A DNA stretch of 64,000 nucleotides from contig NZ_LR134289.1 in the NCBI RefSeq assembly GCF_900636535.1, positions 1,550,001 to 1,614,000 on the forward strand, read 5' to 3'. Origin of the DNA: Chryseobacterium gleum (GTDB lineage: Bacteria > Bacteroidota > Bacteroidia > Flavobacteriales > Weeksellaceae). A program made the translations under genes and the position numbers. Numbering within the stretch: the stretch's first letter is position 1; each line of letters opens with the position of its first letter. Positions 27,222 to 35,762 of the stretch are shown here, piece by piece. Below the pieces are notes generated by a model. It was not told where the DNA came from, made no database searches, and saw only the letters and a list, made by a program, of their open reading frames with translations.

Positions 27222-28067
27222 ATGATAAGTGTATTTACAGAACGTGCATTATTACGGAAAGTGAAAGTAGGGGACTCTTTTAGCCCCCAAAAGACTACTA
27301 TTGTTATCATTGAAAAGGGAAGCATCAGCATCAAATCCAATGAGTTGATACATCACTACAAAAAAGGAAATTTGGGTATGATAATACCCAATAATGTATA
27401 TAAGGTAAATGCCTTTACAGATGATGTGAAAGCATATTTTATTTTAATAGACAGGGATGAGCTAAACAATAAAACTTCTTTTGCTTTCAATAAATATGAA
27501 ATGCAGCAAGCACTTCGCAGCAGTAACAATAATATTGAGAAAGTTTCAGATAATGCTTTTGCTCATATACTCAACTTATGTGAACAGCTTTTTTATTATA
27601 ATCAGGAAGAAAAAGAAATCACGTTTAGCCAGCAGATAAAGCTGTCTTTATTCACATCGCTGGTGTATATTTTGGTGGGAGACTTTTTACAGGGAAAAGG
27701 AAAGGACATAAACATTCTTGAAAATTCAAGAAAAGAAAGCATCACGATGAAGTTCCTGCAATTGGTAAGCATAAATTTCATGAAAGAAAAAGAGCTTAAA
27801 TTCTATGCCGACAAATTGTTGATTTCTTCCAAATACCTTTCCAATACCGTCAGGGAAATAACCAATCAGCCACCGTCCAAATTTATTACCGAAGCATTGC
27901 TGAACAATGCAAAAATCCTGCTGCTCAATTCCGACAACTCTATTAAAGAAATATCCAACGAGCTTGATTTTTCTGACCAATACGCATTTGGCAAATTCTT
28001 TAAGAAGCACACAGGACTTAGCCCCTCTAATTTCAAGAAAACGAATAAATTAGTCGATGCCATTTAG
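27222..28067 (+). CDS. AraC-family transcriptional regulator
   Basis: A 281-residue regulator with an N-terminal cupin-like sensor (IIEKGSISIKSNELIHHYKKGNLGMIIP) and a C-terminal AraC double helix-turn-helix (KELKFYADKLLISSKYLSNTVREIT ... SIKEISNELDFSDQYAFGKFFKKHTGLSPSNFKK, residues about 185-275). It lies upstream of a DUF308 gene and a TolC/HlyD/MFS pump whose promoters share a 62-bp block, so it is the obvious candidate regulator of both. A -7-like TACTTTTG sits at 27107-27114. Confidence 0.9.
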   Translation: MISVFTERALLRKVKVGDSFSPQKTTIVIIEKGSISIKSNELIHHYKKGNLGMIIPNNVYKVNAFTDDVKAYFILIDRDELNNKTSFAFNKYEMQQALRSSNNNIEKVSDNAFAHILNLCEQLFYYNQEEKEITFSQQIKLSLFTSLVYILVGDFLQGKGKDINILENSRKESITMKFLQLVSINFMKEKELKFYADKLLISSKYLSNTVREITNQPPSKFITEALLNNAKILLLNSDNSIKEISNELDFSDQYAFGKFFKKHTGLSPSNFKKTNKLVDAI

Positions 28068-28118
28068 CATCGAACACACCCTTTCCTTTAATAGTAGTAT
28101 TTAGTCTGTGCAGATACT

Positions 28119-28180
28119 GTTTGAACCTCTTTTTAGGCATTATAAACCTTTACTGAAAGTCCTGCAAACCCGAACTTTGC
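28119..28180 (+). promoter_or_regulatory. Duplicated promoter block, copy 1 (upstream of DUF308 gene)
   Basis: Starts GTTTGAACCTCTTTTT and ends GAACTTTGC, the latter close to the TAnnTTTG -7 box. Aligned without gaps with 28960-29021 it agrees at 46 of 62 positions (hand count). The conserved parts are the left 16-mer, the AACCTTT centre and the right 9-mer. It ends 36 bp before the ATG. Confidence 0.65.
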
Positions 28181-28216
28181 ATCAGTATTAAAATTTACAT
28201 CTTAAAAAGACAGTCT

Positions 28217-28861
28217 ATGGCAATATTTTTTAAAACAATCCGAAACACCATAAAGCATTGGTATGTACCTGCTATCATCGGGGCATTATTTATTGTATTG
28301 GGCGGTTATCTGTTTACAGTCCCTGAATCTGCTTATCTTTCATTGGTTATGCTTTTCAGTATATCGTTTTTGGCAAGCGGCATTATGGAAATTTTCTTTT
28401 CCGTACAAAACAAGGACGAGTTAGACGGTTGGGGCTGGTATTTGGCAAGTGGAATATTCACACTGCTGATAGGTGTCATATTGATAACCAAACCAGTCGT
28501 TGCAGCTACCACATTGCCATTTTTTATTGGGTTCAGCTTATTGTTCCGGTCATTTCAGGGGCTTGGTTTCGCTTTTGAGCTGAAAAACTATGGCGTGTTG
28601 CGTTGGGGAAATCTGGCAATTGTAAGCGTACTCGGTATCATCCTTTCATTTTTATTGATTGTCAATCCAATCTTTGCCGGAATCTCTTTAGTGGTAATGA
28701 CAGCTTTGTCTTTCATATTTGCAGGTATTGTAAGTATTGTATTAGCGTTTCAACTGAAAAAACTGAAAACATTTCCTGAAAGAATCAACAAAGAACTAAA
28801 GGAGAAAATTGAACATCTAAAAGAAGAATACTATAAAAATATCCAATCCGAGGATAAATAG
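28217..28861 (+). CDS. HdeD/DUF308 family membrane protein
   Basis: A 214-residue integral membrane protein with six predicted helices (for example WYVPAIIGALFIVLGGYLF and GWYLASGIFTLLIGVILI) and a charged C-terminal tail (KELKEKIEHLKEEYYKN). The helix-pair pattern matches HdeD-like DUF308 proteins, linked in enterobacteria to acid and membrane stress. A stress role here is inferred. It shares a promoter block with the following efflux operon. Confidence 0.8.
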   Translation: MAIFFKTIRNTIKHWYVPAIIGALFIVLGGYLFTVPESAYLSLVMLFSISFLASGIMEIFFSVQNKDELDGWGWYLASGIFTLLIGVILITKPVVAATTLPFFIGFSLLFRSFQGLGFAFELKNYGVLRWGNLAIVSVLGIILSFLLIVNPIFAGISLVVMTALSFIFAGIVSIVLAFQLKKLKTFPERINKELKEKIEHLKEEYYKNIQSEDK

Positions 28862-28959
28862 AAAATAGTTGCACATTTATCCTTAAATGGTATGCAAGGG
28901 CAGTCTTTTGTGGGTTGCCTTTTTTATTGGTATGTTTCGGAAAGCATTAGCAACATACC

Positions 28960-29021
28960 GTTTGAACCTCTTTTTGTGAATTACTAACCTTTTATGAAGA
29001 CCCTTTCATTCAGAACTTTGC
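28960..29021 (+). promoter_or_regulatory. Duplicated promoter block, copy 2 (upstream of efflux operon)
   Basis: Same 62-bp block as 28119-28180 with identical spacing between GTTTGAACCTCTTTTT and GAACTTTGC. It ends 35 bp before the tolC-type ATG. The matching geometry in front of two transcription units argues for a shared regulator, most simply the adjacent AraC protein. Confidence 0.65.
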
Positions 29022-29056
29022 CAAGTAATATTTAAGTAATTAATGACAAGTTCAAA

Positions 29057-30367
29057 ATGAAAAAAATCACTATGCTATTGTTAGGGCTTTTTGTTTTTTC
29101 GCAAACAATCTATGCCCAGCAAGGTCAAGAAAGAACGATAACCATTAAAGAGTTATTTGAGCTGACCAAAGAAAATCATCCGAATCTGAAAGTTTCCAAA
29201 ACAGATATTGCCATAGCAAAGCAAGATGTAGAAGTTGCTAAAAACGCACAACTCCCTACTTTGAATGCGGCTTTGCAAGGATATTATCTTGGGGATGCCC
29301 ACATTATTGATAAGGATTTTTCCAATTCCACAAGAGTAGATATGCCACATTTCGGCAATACTTTTTCGATAGATGCCAGTCAGTTGATATGGAAAGGCGG
29401 AATGGTAAAAAATGGTATCAAAGCCCAATCTTTGAAAGAAGAATTAACAGAGCTGAATTATCAGTCGAACGAACAAAGCATCAAACTTTTGGTGTTGGGC
29501 TACTATCTGGATTTGTATCAACTACTGAACCAAAAATCAGTATATCAGCAGAATATCCAATTGGCGGAACAACGCTTGCAAAACATCAATAAGTTTTATA
29601 ATCAGGGAATGGTTACGAGAAATGATGTTATCCGCGGCGAACTGCAATTGTCTAATCTTAAACTTGCTTTACAGGTCGTAGAAAATAACCGTCAAATTCT
29701 CAATAAACAGCTTACCACCGCTTTGGGATTGTCCGAAAATACACAGATTGTGCCCGACGAAACCATACTTAGCAATGTTCCTAAAGCTTTATTGATGGAA
29801 GATTACAGAGCATTCGCACAAAATCATCCAACCATATTGATGACAAAAAAGGCAGTTGATATTTATGAAACCTCCGAAAAGATAACCCGTGCAGAAATGA
29901 TGCCTTCGTTATCTGCATTTGCAGGAAATCAGCTGGCACGTCCGATTACTACATCAACGCCTGCTCTGGATATGTACACTAACGGATGGAGTGCCGGACT
30001 TTCACTGAATTTTAATATTGACGCACTGTACAAAACCCCTAAAAAAATCAAACAGGTGCGTTTTGAAAAAGACAAAGCCATTGCACAGGCAAACGAAGCT
30101 GAACAGATGATTGACGTTGCTGTAAATGCCGCTTACATTAAATACAATGAAGCCGTTACTCAGAACAATACACTTGAAACAAACAAAGAACTATCCGATG
30201 AAAATTATCGCATTATGAACAGTAAATACAACAACCAGTTGGCTATTTTATTGGATTTGATTGATGCAAGTAATCAGAAATTAGACGCAGAGTTACAGTT
30301 TGCTAATTCGGAAATAAGCATCGTTTATGCGTACTACAAATTATTAAAAGAAAGCGGAAATTTATAA
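29057..30367 (+). CDS. TolC-family outer-membrane efflux protein
   Basis: A 436-residue outer-membrane channel: signal peptide (residues 1-21, ending IYAQ), then two repeats of the OEP family made of long amphipathic helices, e.g. NLKVSKTDIAIAKQDVEVAKN and, in the second half, VNAAYIKYNEAVTQNN and YNNQLAILLDLIDASNQKL. It pairs with the HlyD and MFS proteins encoded 27 bp and more downstream to form a tripartite exporter. Confidence 0.92.
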   Translation: MKKITMLLLGLFVFSQTIYAQQGQERTITIKELFELTKENHPNLKVSKTDIAIAKQDVEVAKNAQLPTLNAALQGYYLGDAHIIDKDFSNSTRVDMPHFGNTFSIDASQLIWKGGMVKNGIKAQSLKEELTELNYQSNEQSIKLLVLGYYLDLYQLLNQKSVYQQNIQLAEQRLQNINKFYNQGMVTRNDVIRGELQLSNLKLALQVVENNRQILNKQLTTALGLSENTQIVPDETILSNVPKALLMEDYRAFAQNHPTILMTKKAVDIYETSEKITRAEMMPSLSAFAGNQLARPITTSTPALDMYTNGWSAGLSLNFNIDALYKTPKKIKQVRFEKDKAIAQANEAEQMIDVAVNAAYIKYNEAVTQNNTLETNKELSDENYRIMNSKYNNQLAILLDLIDASNQKLDAELQFANSEISIVYAYYKLLKESGNL

Positions 30368-30394
30368 TAAATTGATAAACTTAAAGATAAAACA

Positions 30395-31555
30395 ATGTCA
30401 GAAAATATAGAAAACAACAATCAGGAAAACACACCGCAACCGACTGGACAATCTGCGGAAAAGCAAAAGGTAAACAAGCAGAAAACCAAACAAAAAAAGA
30501 CCAAAATCATCAATATTTTGATAGTCATTTTGGTTTTGGGCGGACTTTATTTTGTGGTAAAATCCTATTTCAATGTCGGGAACGACAAATACACCAATGC
30601 CGCACAGGTAGAATCGTTCATCAACCCGATAAATACAAGGGTTTCGGCTTATATCACTGAAATCCGTTTTGTGGAACATCAATATGTGAAAAAAGGTGAT
30701 ACATTATTGATATTGGACGACCGTGAAATACAAACTCAATTAGGACAGGCAGAAGCTACTTATATGTCGGCTTTGGCTTCTAAAAACGCAACATCCAGTT
30801 CGGTAAAAACAGCGACCAACAATGTAAATACCGTTGGAGCAAATGTGCAGGCAGCAAAAGCGAATATAGAAGCTACGAAAGCAAGACTGTGGAATGCGGA
30901 ACAGAATTTTAATCGTTACAAAAACCTCTTGGCAGACGAAGCAGTAACCCGTCAGCAATTTGACCAGATAAAGACTGATTTCGAGGCACAAAAAGCCCAG
31001 TTGGAAGCCCAGATTTCGCAATATCAATCCGTGATTAATTCTAAAACTACGAGCGAATTATCAGTAAACGAAGTACAATCGCGATTGGGAATGAACGATG
31101 CTGACATCAAACGAACGCAGAGTGCTTTGGATATGGCAAAACTGAACCTTTCTTATACCGTTATCACAGCTCCCCACGATGGCATTATGGGAAGAAGAAC
31201 AGTCAATGTAGGGCAGTTGTTAAACCCAAGCCAACAGGTTGGAACTATCGTGGACATCAATAACATTTGGGTAACGGCTAATTACCGTGAAAAACAAATG
31301 GGCAACGTACAGATAGGCGGTTTGGCAAAAATACAGGTAGATGCACTGGGCGGTAAAGAATTTGAGGGAAAAATAACCGCTGTATCAGGTGCAACAGGTG
31401 CGAGATATGCCGCTGTTCCGGTGGATAACTCAACAGGAAATTTTGTGAAAGTGCAACAGCGTATTCCGGTACGTATTGAATTTACAGATAAGAATAAACC
31501 CGAAGACTTGAAATTGCTTCGTGCAGGAATGAATGTAGAAGTGAACTTAAAATAA
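30395..31555 (+). CDS. HlyD/EmrA-type membrane fusion protein
   Basis: A 386-residue periplasmic adaptor anchored by one helix (residues about 37-53) after a Gln/Lys-rich cytoplasmic tail. The first biotinyl-lipoyl half is VSAYITEIRFVEHQYVKKGDTLLILD, followed by a long coiled-coil hairpin, then the second half VITAPHDGIMGRRTVNVGQLL. This is the EmrA layout. It bridges the MFS pump and TolC protein. Confidence 0.93.
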   Translation: MSENIENNNQENTPQPTGQSAEKQKVNKQKTKQKKTKIINILIVILVLGGLYFVVKSYFNVGNDKYTNAAQVESFINPINTRVSAYITEIRFVEHQYVKKGDTLLILDDREIQTQLGQAEATYMSALASKNATSSSVKTATNNVNTVGANVQAAKANIEATKARLWNAEQNFNRYKNLLADEAVTRQQFDQIKTDFEAQKAQLEAQISQYQSVINSKTTSELSVNEVQSRLGMNDADIKRTQSALDMAKLNLSYTVITAPHDGIMGRRTVNVGQLLNPSQQVGTIVDINNIWVTANYREKQMGNVQIGGLAKIQVDALGGKEFEGKITAVSGATGARYAAVPVDNSTGNFVKVQQRIPVRIEFTDKNKPEDLKLLRAGMNVEVNLK

Positions 31556-31562
31556 CAGGAAG

Positions 31563-33107
31563 ATGTACAATAAAGGTCCATTTGCAAGCTGGGTTCCCAA
31601 ACCTTTGATGCTGTTGCTGATTTTGACGATATTATTCTCGATGATGACCGTTTCCGGAGTATATACAAGTGTCATTACGGATATTACGGGAGCAATGGCT
31701 ACCTATACGGAATATATCTCGCTTGCCAATAACGCAGGTACAATTGGTATGGGCTGCGCCATAATGATACTGATGCGTGTCAAGATGCGTTTCCGTACCA
31801 AAGAAATCATTTCAGTGTCAGCTATTATCCTTGCTATATTATCATATATGTGCGGTACTACAGATAGTCCTGTTGTTCTGATAAGTTGCAGTTTTCTCAT
31901 AGGTTTTTTCAAGATGTTTCCGCTGATAGAAATGGTATTACCCATTATGTTCATCATTGCTCCGACAGGAGACCGTGGAAAATTCTATGCTGTATTCTAC
32001 CCCTTGTCCATTGGATTTGGGCAGCTTTCGGCTTATTATTTTTCTACAATGGTGTTCAATGGTAGCTGGCAGACACCTTATATGTTTATGTCCGCTACGA
32101 TGCTTGTAATTGCGGCAGTATCGCTTATTTTTCAACATAACCAACGATTTGGTTTCAAAATGCCACTGTATCAGATAGACTGGCTGTCACTTGTTTTGAT
32201 AGCAACCTCCTTTATGTCGCTTAATTACTTTTTTGTGTTTATGAAACAACAGGGGTGGTTTATTTCGCCTTACATTTCGGGTTCATTGATTATCGGAGTG
32301 GTTCTTTTTGTAGCATTGATATACAGGCAGAAATCGCTCAAACGAAAGATGATTGATTTCGGAGCATTTAAAAAGAAAAATGTTATCCACGCTACCATAT
32401 TATTGTTCTTTCTCGGGCTATATCTGGCAAGCACATCGGTATATTCACAATATACAGTTGGTGTATTAGGGTATAATAACCTGATTAACGCACATATCAA
32501 TCTTTGGATGATACCCGGTATCGTCATTGCGGGAATATTGGCATTTTTCGGTTTTAAAAATAAATGGTACATCAAGTATTATATCGCTTTTGGATTTGTG
32601 TGTTTTGCTCTGCATACATTAAGTCTTTACCTGATTATACAACCGCAGATGGACATCCGCTACCTCGAATATGCGACGGTACTGAAAGGATTGGGAATGG
32701 GCATCCTGTTCATTGGGTTATGGTTTTACGCTACCCTCAACCTGCAAATGAATGAAATGATGGGAATAATGGTTATATTAATTGTGGTAAGGTCTTTTCT
32801 GGCTACCTCATTAGGCAGTGCAATTATCGGATGGGCAACTTATCAGTCACAGTGGCAAAGTCTGACCGACATTTCGATGTATCTCGATGCCGGGGAAATT
32901 CCGAACGGAATGGCAATATACCAAAACATCAGCCTCAATGCGTTAATGGCTTCCGGGAAAATCGTATTGGGAACATTAACCTGGCTGATTGTCCCTATAC
33001 TGATATTTATTGCTACACATTCTTACGGAAGTTTCCACTACAAACGGGTGGTGCTGTTCCGCAAAGCGATACGGGGAAATTCAATCAAAGGTTATCGTTT
33101 ATCTTAA
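31563..33107 (+). CDS. MFS drug-efflux transporter, EmrB/DHA2 type
   Basis: A 514-residue transporter with about 14 helices, the DHA2 count. It begins with VPKPLMLLLILTILFSMMTVSGVYTSVITD and lacks the most typical EmrB signature after helix 1, so it belongs to a divergent Bacteroidota subgroup. Together with the preceding HlyD and TolC genes it forms a proton-driven exporter; the substrate is unknown. A 19-bp hairpin terminator follows. Confidence 0.9.
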   Translation: MYNKGPFASWVPKPLMLLLILTILFSMMTVSGVYTSVITDITGAMATYTEYISLANNAGTIGMGCAIMILMRVKMRFRTKEIISVSAIILAILSYMCGTTDSPVVLISCSFLIGFFKMFPLIEMVLPIMFIIAPTGDRGKFYAVFYPLSIGFGQLSAYYFSTMVFNGSWQTPYMFMSATMLVIAAVSLIFQHNQRFGFKMPLYQIDWLSLVLIATSFMSLNYFFVFMKQQGWFISPYISGSLIIGVVLFVALIYRQKSLKRKMIDFGAFKKKNVIHATILLFFLGLYLASTSVYSQYTVGVLGYNNLINAHINLWMIPGIVIAGILAFFGFKNKWYIKYYIAFGFVCFALHTLSLYLIIQPQMDIRYLEYATVLKGLGMGILFIGLWFYATLNLQMNEMMGIMVILIVVRSFLATSLGSAIIGWATYQSQWQSLTDISMYLDAGEIPNGMAIYQNISLNALMASGKIVLGTLTWLIVPILIFIATHSYGSFHYKRVVLFRKAIRGNSIKGYRLS

Positions 33108-33128
33108 TACAAATTATTATGAAATGAA

Positions 33129-33180
33129 GCATAAGAAAATATTCATTTCCATACCCAAAACAATGAATATTTTCTTATGC
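33129..33180 (+). terminator. Hairpin terminator of the efflux operon
   Basis: Perfect 19-bp arms beginning GCATAAGAAAATATTCATT with a 14-nt loop, starting 21 bp after the transporter stop. The stem is AT-rich and no long T-run follows on either side. Confidence 0.6.
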
Positions 33181-33220
33181 GAAATTCCATCTGACCATTA
33201 AAAACAATAAAAATAAACAG

Positions 33221-34081
33221 ATGAAAAAAATACTTTTTCTGACAGATTTTTCAGAAGTAGCAAAGAACGCATTTTTATATGCCCTATCGCTTGCAGATAA
33301 TTTTAACTCGGAATTGCACATTCTGCATATTACACCTATTATTGAACCGAAGACGGACGAGGAACGCTATCGGGTACACCCTTTGGCACAGATGTTCAAC
33401 GATTCGCTGGAAAATGATGAGTGGAACGAATTTAAGACAGAAGCAAAAAAATTGGAGCAGTTGGCTCATAACAACAATAAGCTTCACGTTCCCGTAGAGT
33501 TCCATTTTGAAAATGGCTATTTCCAAGATGTAATTGAGAGCCATATCGTAGAAAAATCAATTGACCTGATTGTAATGGGTACGTCGGGGAATAACACTAT
33601 AGACAAAAAACTGTTCGGCTCGCACGCAGTAAGGCTGATTGACAGTGGTTTTGATATACCGATATTGGCAGTGCCTGCAAAAGCCGTTTTTACCTCTACG
33701 GGGGCGTTTGCCGTTGCGGTAATGCTCGTTGAAAATGAATGTGTCATTATCAGGCGGATTGCCACAAAACTCTCCCCGTCAGAGACACCTTTAAAATGTG
33801 TACACATAGTCGATACAGAAGAAAAAGCTATGGCTGCACAACAAAAGAAAGCACATTGGCTTACAAATTTTGAGGGTCTTGATGTTCAGGTGGATATTGT
33901 TATTGATACGGATATAGAAGACGGCTTGACAAAGTATGTAGAAGATAACTATATCAATATCCTAAGCATCATACATAGACAATTACCCTTTATGAAAAGA
34001 TTGTTCAATATAAACCATAGTAAAAGGCTGCTACGTCTTTCTGAAACGGCAATGCTGATATATAATGTAGAAGATAAATAA
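33221..34081 (+). CDS. Universal stress protein, tandem UspA domains
   Basis: A 286-residue protein with an N-terminal UspA domain (KKILFLTDFSEVAKNAFLYALSLAD) containing a nucleotide-binding-type loop VMGTSGNNTIDKKLFGSHAVRLI near residues 124-146, which resembles the G-x2-G-x9-G(S/T) ATP motif. The second half is a more degenerate Usp domain. It likely binds ATP and acts in stress adaptation. The next, related gene follows after 10 bp. Confidence 0.88.
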   Translation: MKKILFLTDFSEVAKNAFLYALSLADNFNSELHILHITPIIEPKTDEERYRVHPLAQMFNDSLENDEWNEFKTEAKKLEQLAHNNNKLHVPVEFHFENGYFQDVIESHIVEKSIDLIVMGTSGNNTIDKKLFGSHAVRLIDSGFDIPILAVPAKAVFTSTGAFAVAVMLVENECVIIRRIATKLSPSETPLKCVHIVDTEEKAMAAQQKKAHWLTNFEGLDVQVDIVIDTDIEDGLTKYVEDNYINILSIIHRQLPFMKRLFNINHSKRLLRLSETAMLIYNVEDK

Positions 34082-34091
34082 AACATTTGTT

Positions 34092-34922
34092 ATGGAAATA
34101 AAACCAAAAATTCTTTTGCCTGTTGATTTTTATTCAACATCAGACAATACTTTCTTATATGCAATAGCATTTGCAGAACAGTTCAATGCAGATGTTCATA
34201 TACTAACCGTGTTGGAAGATACGGCTGAACCGGAACAAAACAATCAATTCAGAAAAGGGCTGAAAGAACGTGAAATAGAACTGTTCTATCAACAGATAAA
34301 AAGCTATAAGAATACTTCGGAAGTAAACCTTTCTTTCGGACTGACAAAGGAAAGTTTCACGGACGCAATCATTAACTATTTACAGAACAACGCGATAGAT
34401 TTCCTGATAATCGGATATGACACCAACGGAATAAAATCCAATTCACAAATTAGGCAGGAAATATCAGAGAAGAATTATAAAGTCAATGTGCCGATTATCA
34501 TCGTTCCGGAAAAAGCTACTTTCAGTATAGAAAACAATATCGCTTTCGATGTACGACTACATAGTGAAGAATGTGAATTATTGAAAAAGCTCGCCGTTGA
34601 TTTCAACAAAAAAGGCAGGTTAGTGCATTGTATACATATAGCAGACTCCCAAAAATCGTTTAACGAGGCAGTAGCTAAAAAAGATGCTTGGCTGAATAAG
34701 ATTAATCAGACCAACCTAAGTTTGGATATACTCTTATCCAAAAATATAATGAACGGGCTAAAGAAGATAATTGAGAAATATAATATTCAGGTGCTCACTA
34801 TGATAAACAGTTCTGCTAATGAAATCCAGACCTTGCTAAGAACACAGGTGGAAGCCCTTACTGTGCTAAGTCCCAAAGCAGTTTATGTTTATATTTCTAC
34901 TAATCAAAGAATTGATTTTTAA
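34092..34922 (+). CDS. Second universal stress protein, degenerate
   Basis: A 276-residue relative of the preceding gene, starting PKILLPVDFYSTSDNTFLYAIAFAEQF. The loop after DFLIIGYDTNGIKSNSQIRQEI lacks the clear glycine pattern of ATP-binding Usp proteins, so it may be of the non-ATP-binding kind. The pair probably arose by tandem duplication. The broken rteC gene begins 8 bp downstream. Confidence 0.8.
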   Translation: MEIKPKILLPVDFYSTSDNTFLYAIAFAEQFNADVHILTVLEDTAEPEQNNQFRKGLKEREIELFYQQIKSYKNTSEVNLSFGLTKESFTDAIINYLQNNAIDFLIIGYDTNGIKSNSQIRQEISEKNYKVNVPIIIVPEKATFSIENNIAFDVRLHSEECELLKKLAVDFNKKGRLVHCIHIADSQKSFNEAVAKKDAWLNKINQTNLSLDILLSKNIMNGLKKIIEKYNIQVLTMINSSANEIQTLLRTQVEALTVLSPKAVYVYISTNQRIDF

Positions 34923-34930
34923 ATGGTATT

Positions 34931-35758
34931 ATGCTGGATAAATTTTATAATGAAACACTACATAAACTGGAAACGGCTATCAACGAATTGGAGATTGAAG
35001 CAGATAATTGCTCGATACAACGAGTTGAAGCCATAATTCAACTTATTATCCAAACCCTGTCCAAATTAAAGGAGTATGTTTTAAAACGAGGGTTTAAAAA
35101 TACTGATGAGGAAATCCATTTTTTCAAACATCAGAAACCTGTCATTGTTTCAAAGCTGATTTATTACAATGCTATCTATAAAATAGAAAGCAAAAAGCCT
35201 TATGGTGCAAAGCAGATAAAGAAATTTCTTAACAAAGAATTGAAAAAACTCAAAAAATTCTTTGACAACAATATTGACTTTTACAAGTATTACCGTAGTG
35301 GCAATTCTTTTCTTGATGAAAATTTCTTTATTCGTGGAAAACACGATATAAGGATGTGGTTGGATACGTTTTATTTTGAGGCAGACCACCGTTTTTCCAC
35401 TTCTCACGATTAGAAGGTCGCCAAAATAATTGCCAATGACCTGATACAAGTTTATCTTGAAGACCAGCTAAATAGCAATCATAAAAAGGTATCTGATAGT
35501 TCTTCACTCCATTGGACAGGAAGTAAAACGGCATTGACCGAGTTGATTTATGCACTCTACGCACAAGGCGTATTCAACAACGGAAATACCGATATAAAAT
35601 TGATTGCCAAAACATTTGAAACTGCCTTTAATATTGATTTGGGCGATTTCTATCATACATTTATGGAATTGAAAGCCCGAAAAATAAACCGTACCAAATT
35701 CCTCGACAGCCTGTGTGAAGCTCTGATAAAGAAAATGGACGAACAAGACGAGAGGTAA
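34931..35758 (+). pseudogene. rteC: rteC homologue interrupted by an in-frame TAG
   Basis: Translation from 34931 gives an RteC-type protein up to STSHD, then TAG at 35411-35413. The same frame continues without shift as KVAKIIANDLIQVYL and on to 35758, ending DEQDER, the expected RteC C-terminus. The intact copies read STYYDNKVAHIIAND and CTSHDHIVAQIIAND at this place, so the stop replaces one residue. Full length would be 275 codons. RteC activates the excision operon in CTnDOT; this copy is probably dead unless the stop is suppressed or a sequencing error. Confidence 0.88.
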
Positions 35759-35762
35759 TATT

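Noticed and set aside
35534..35758. A separate 74-residue gene after the broken rteC
   Set aside because: It is in the same frame as the upstream rteC part and is simply its C-terminal end, starting only at a TTG.
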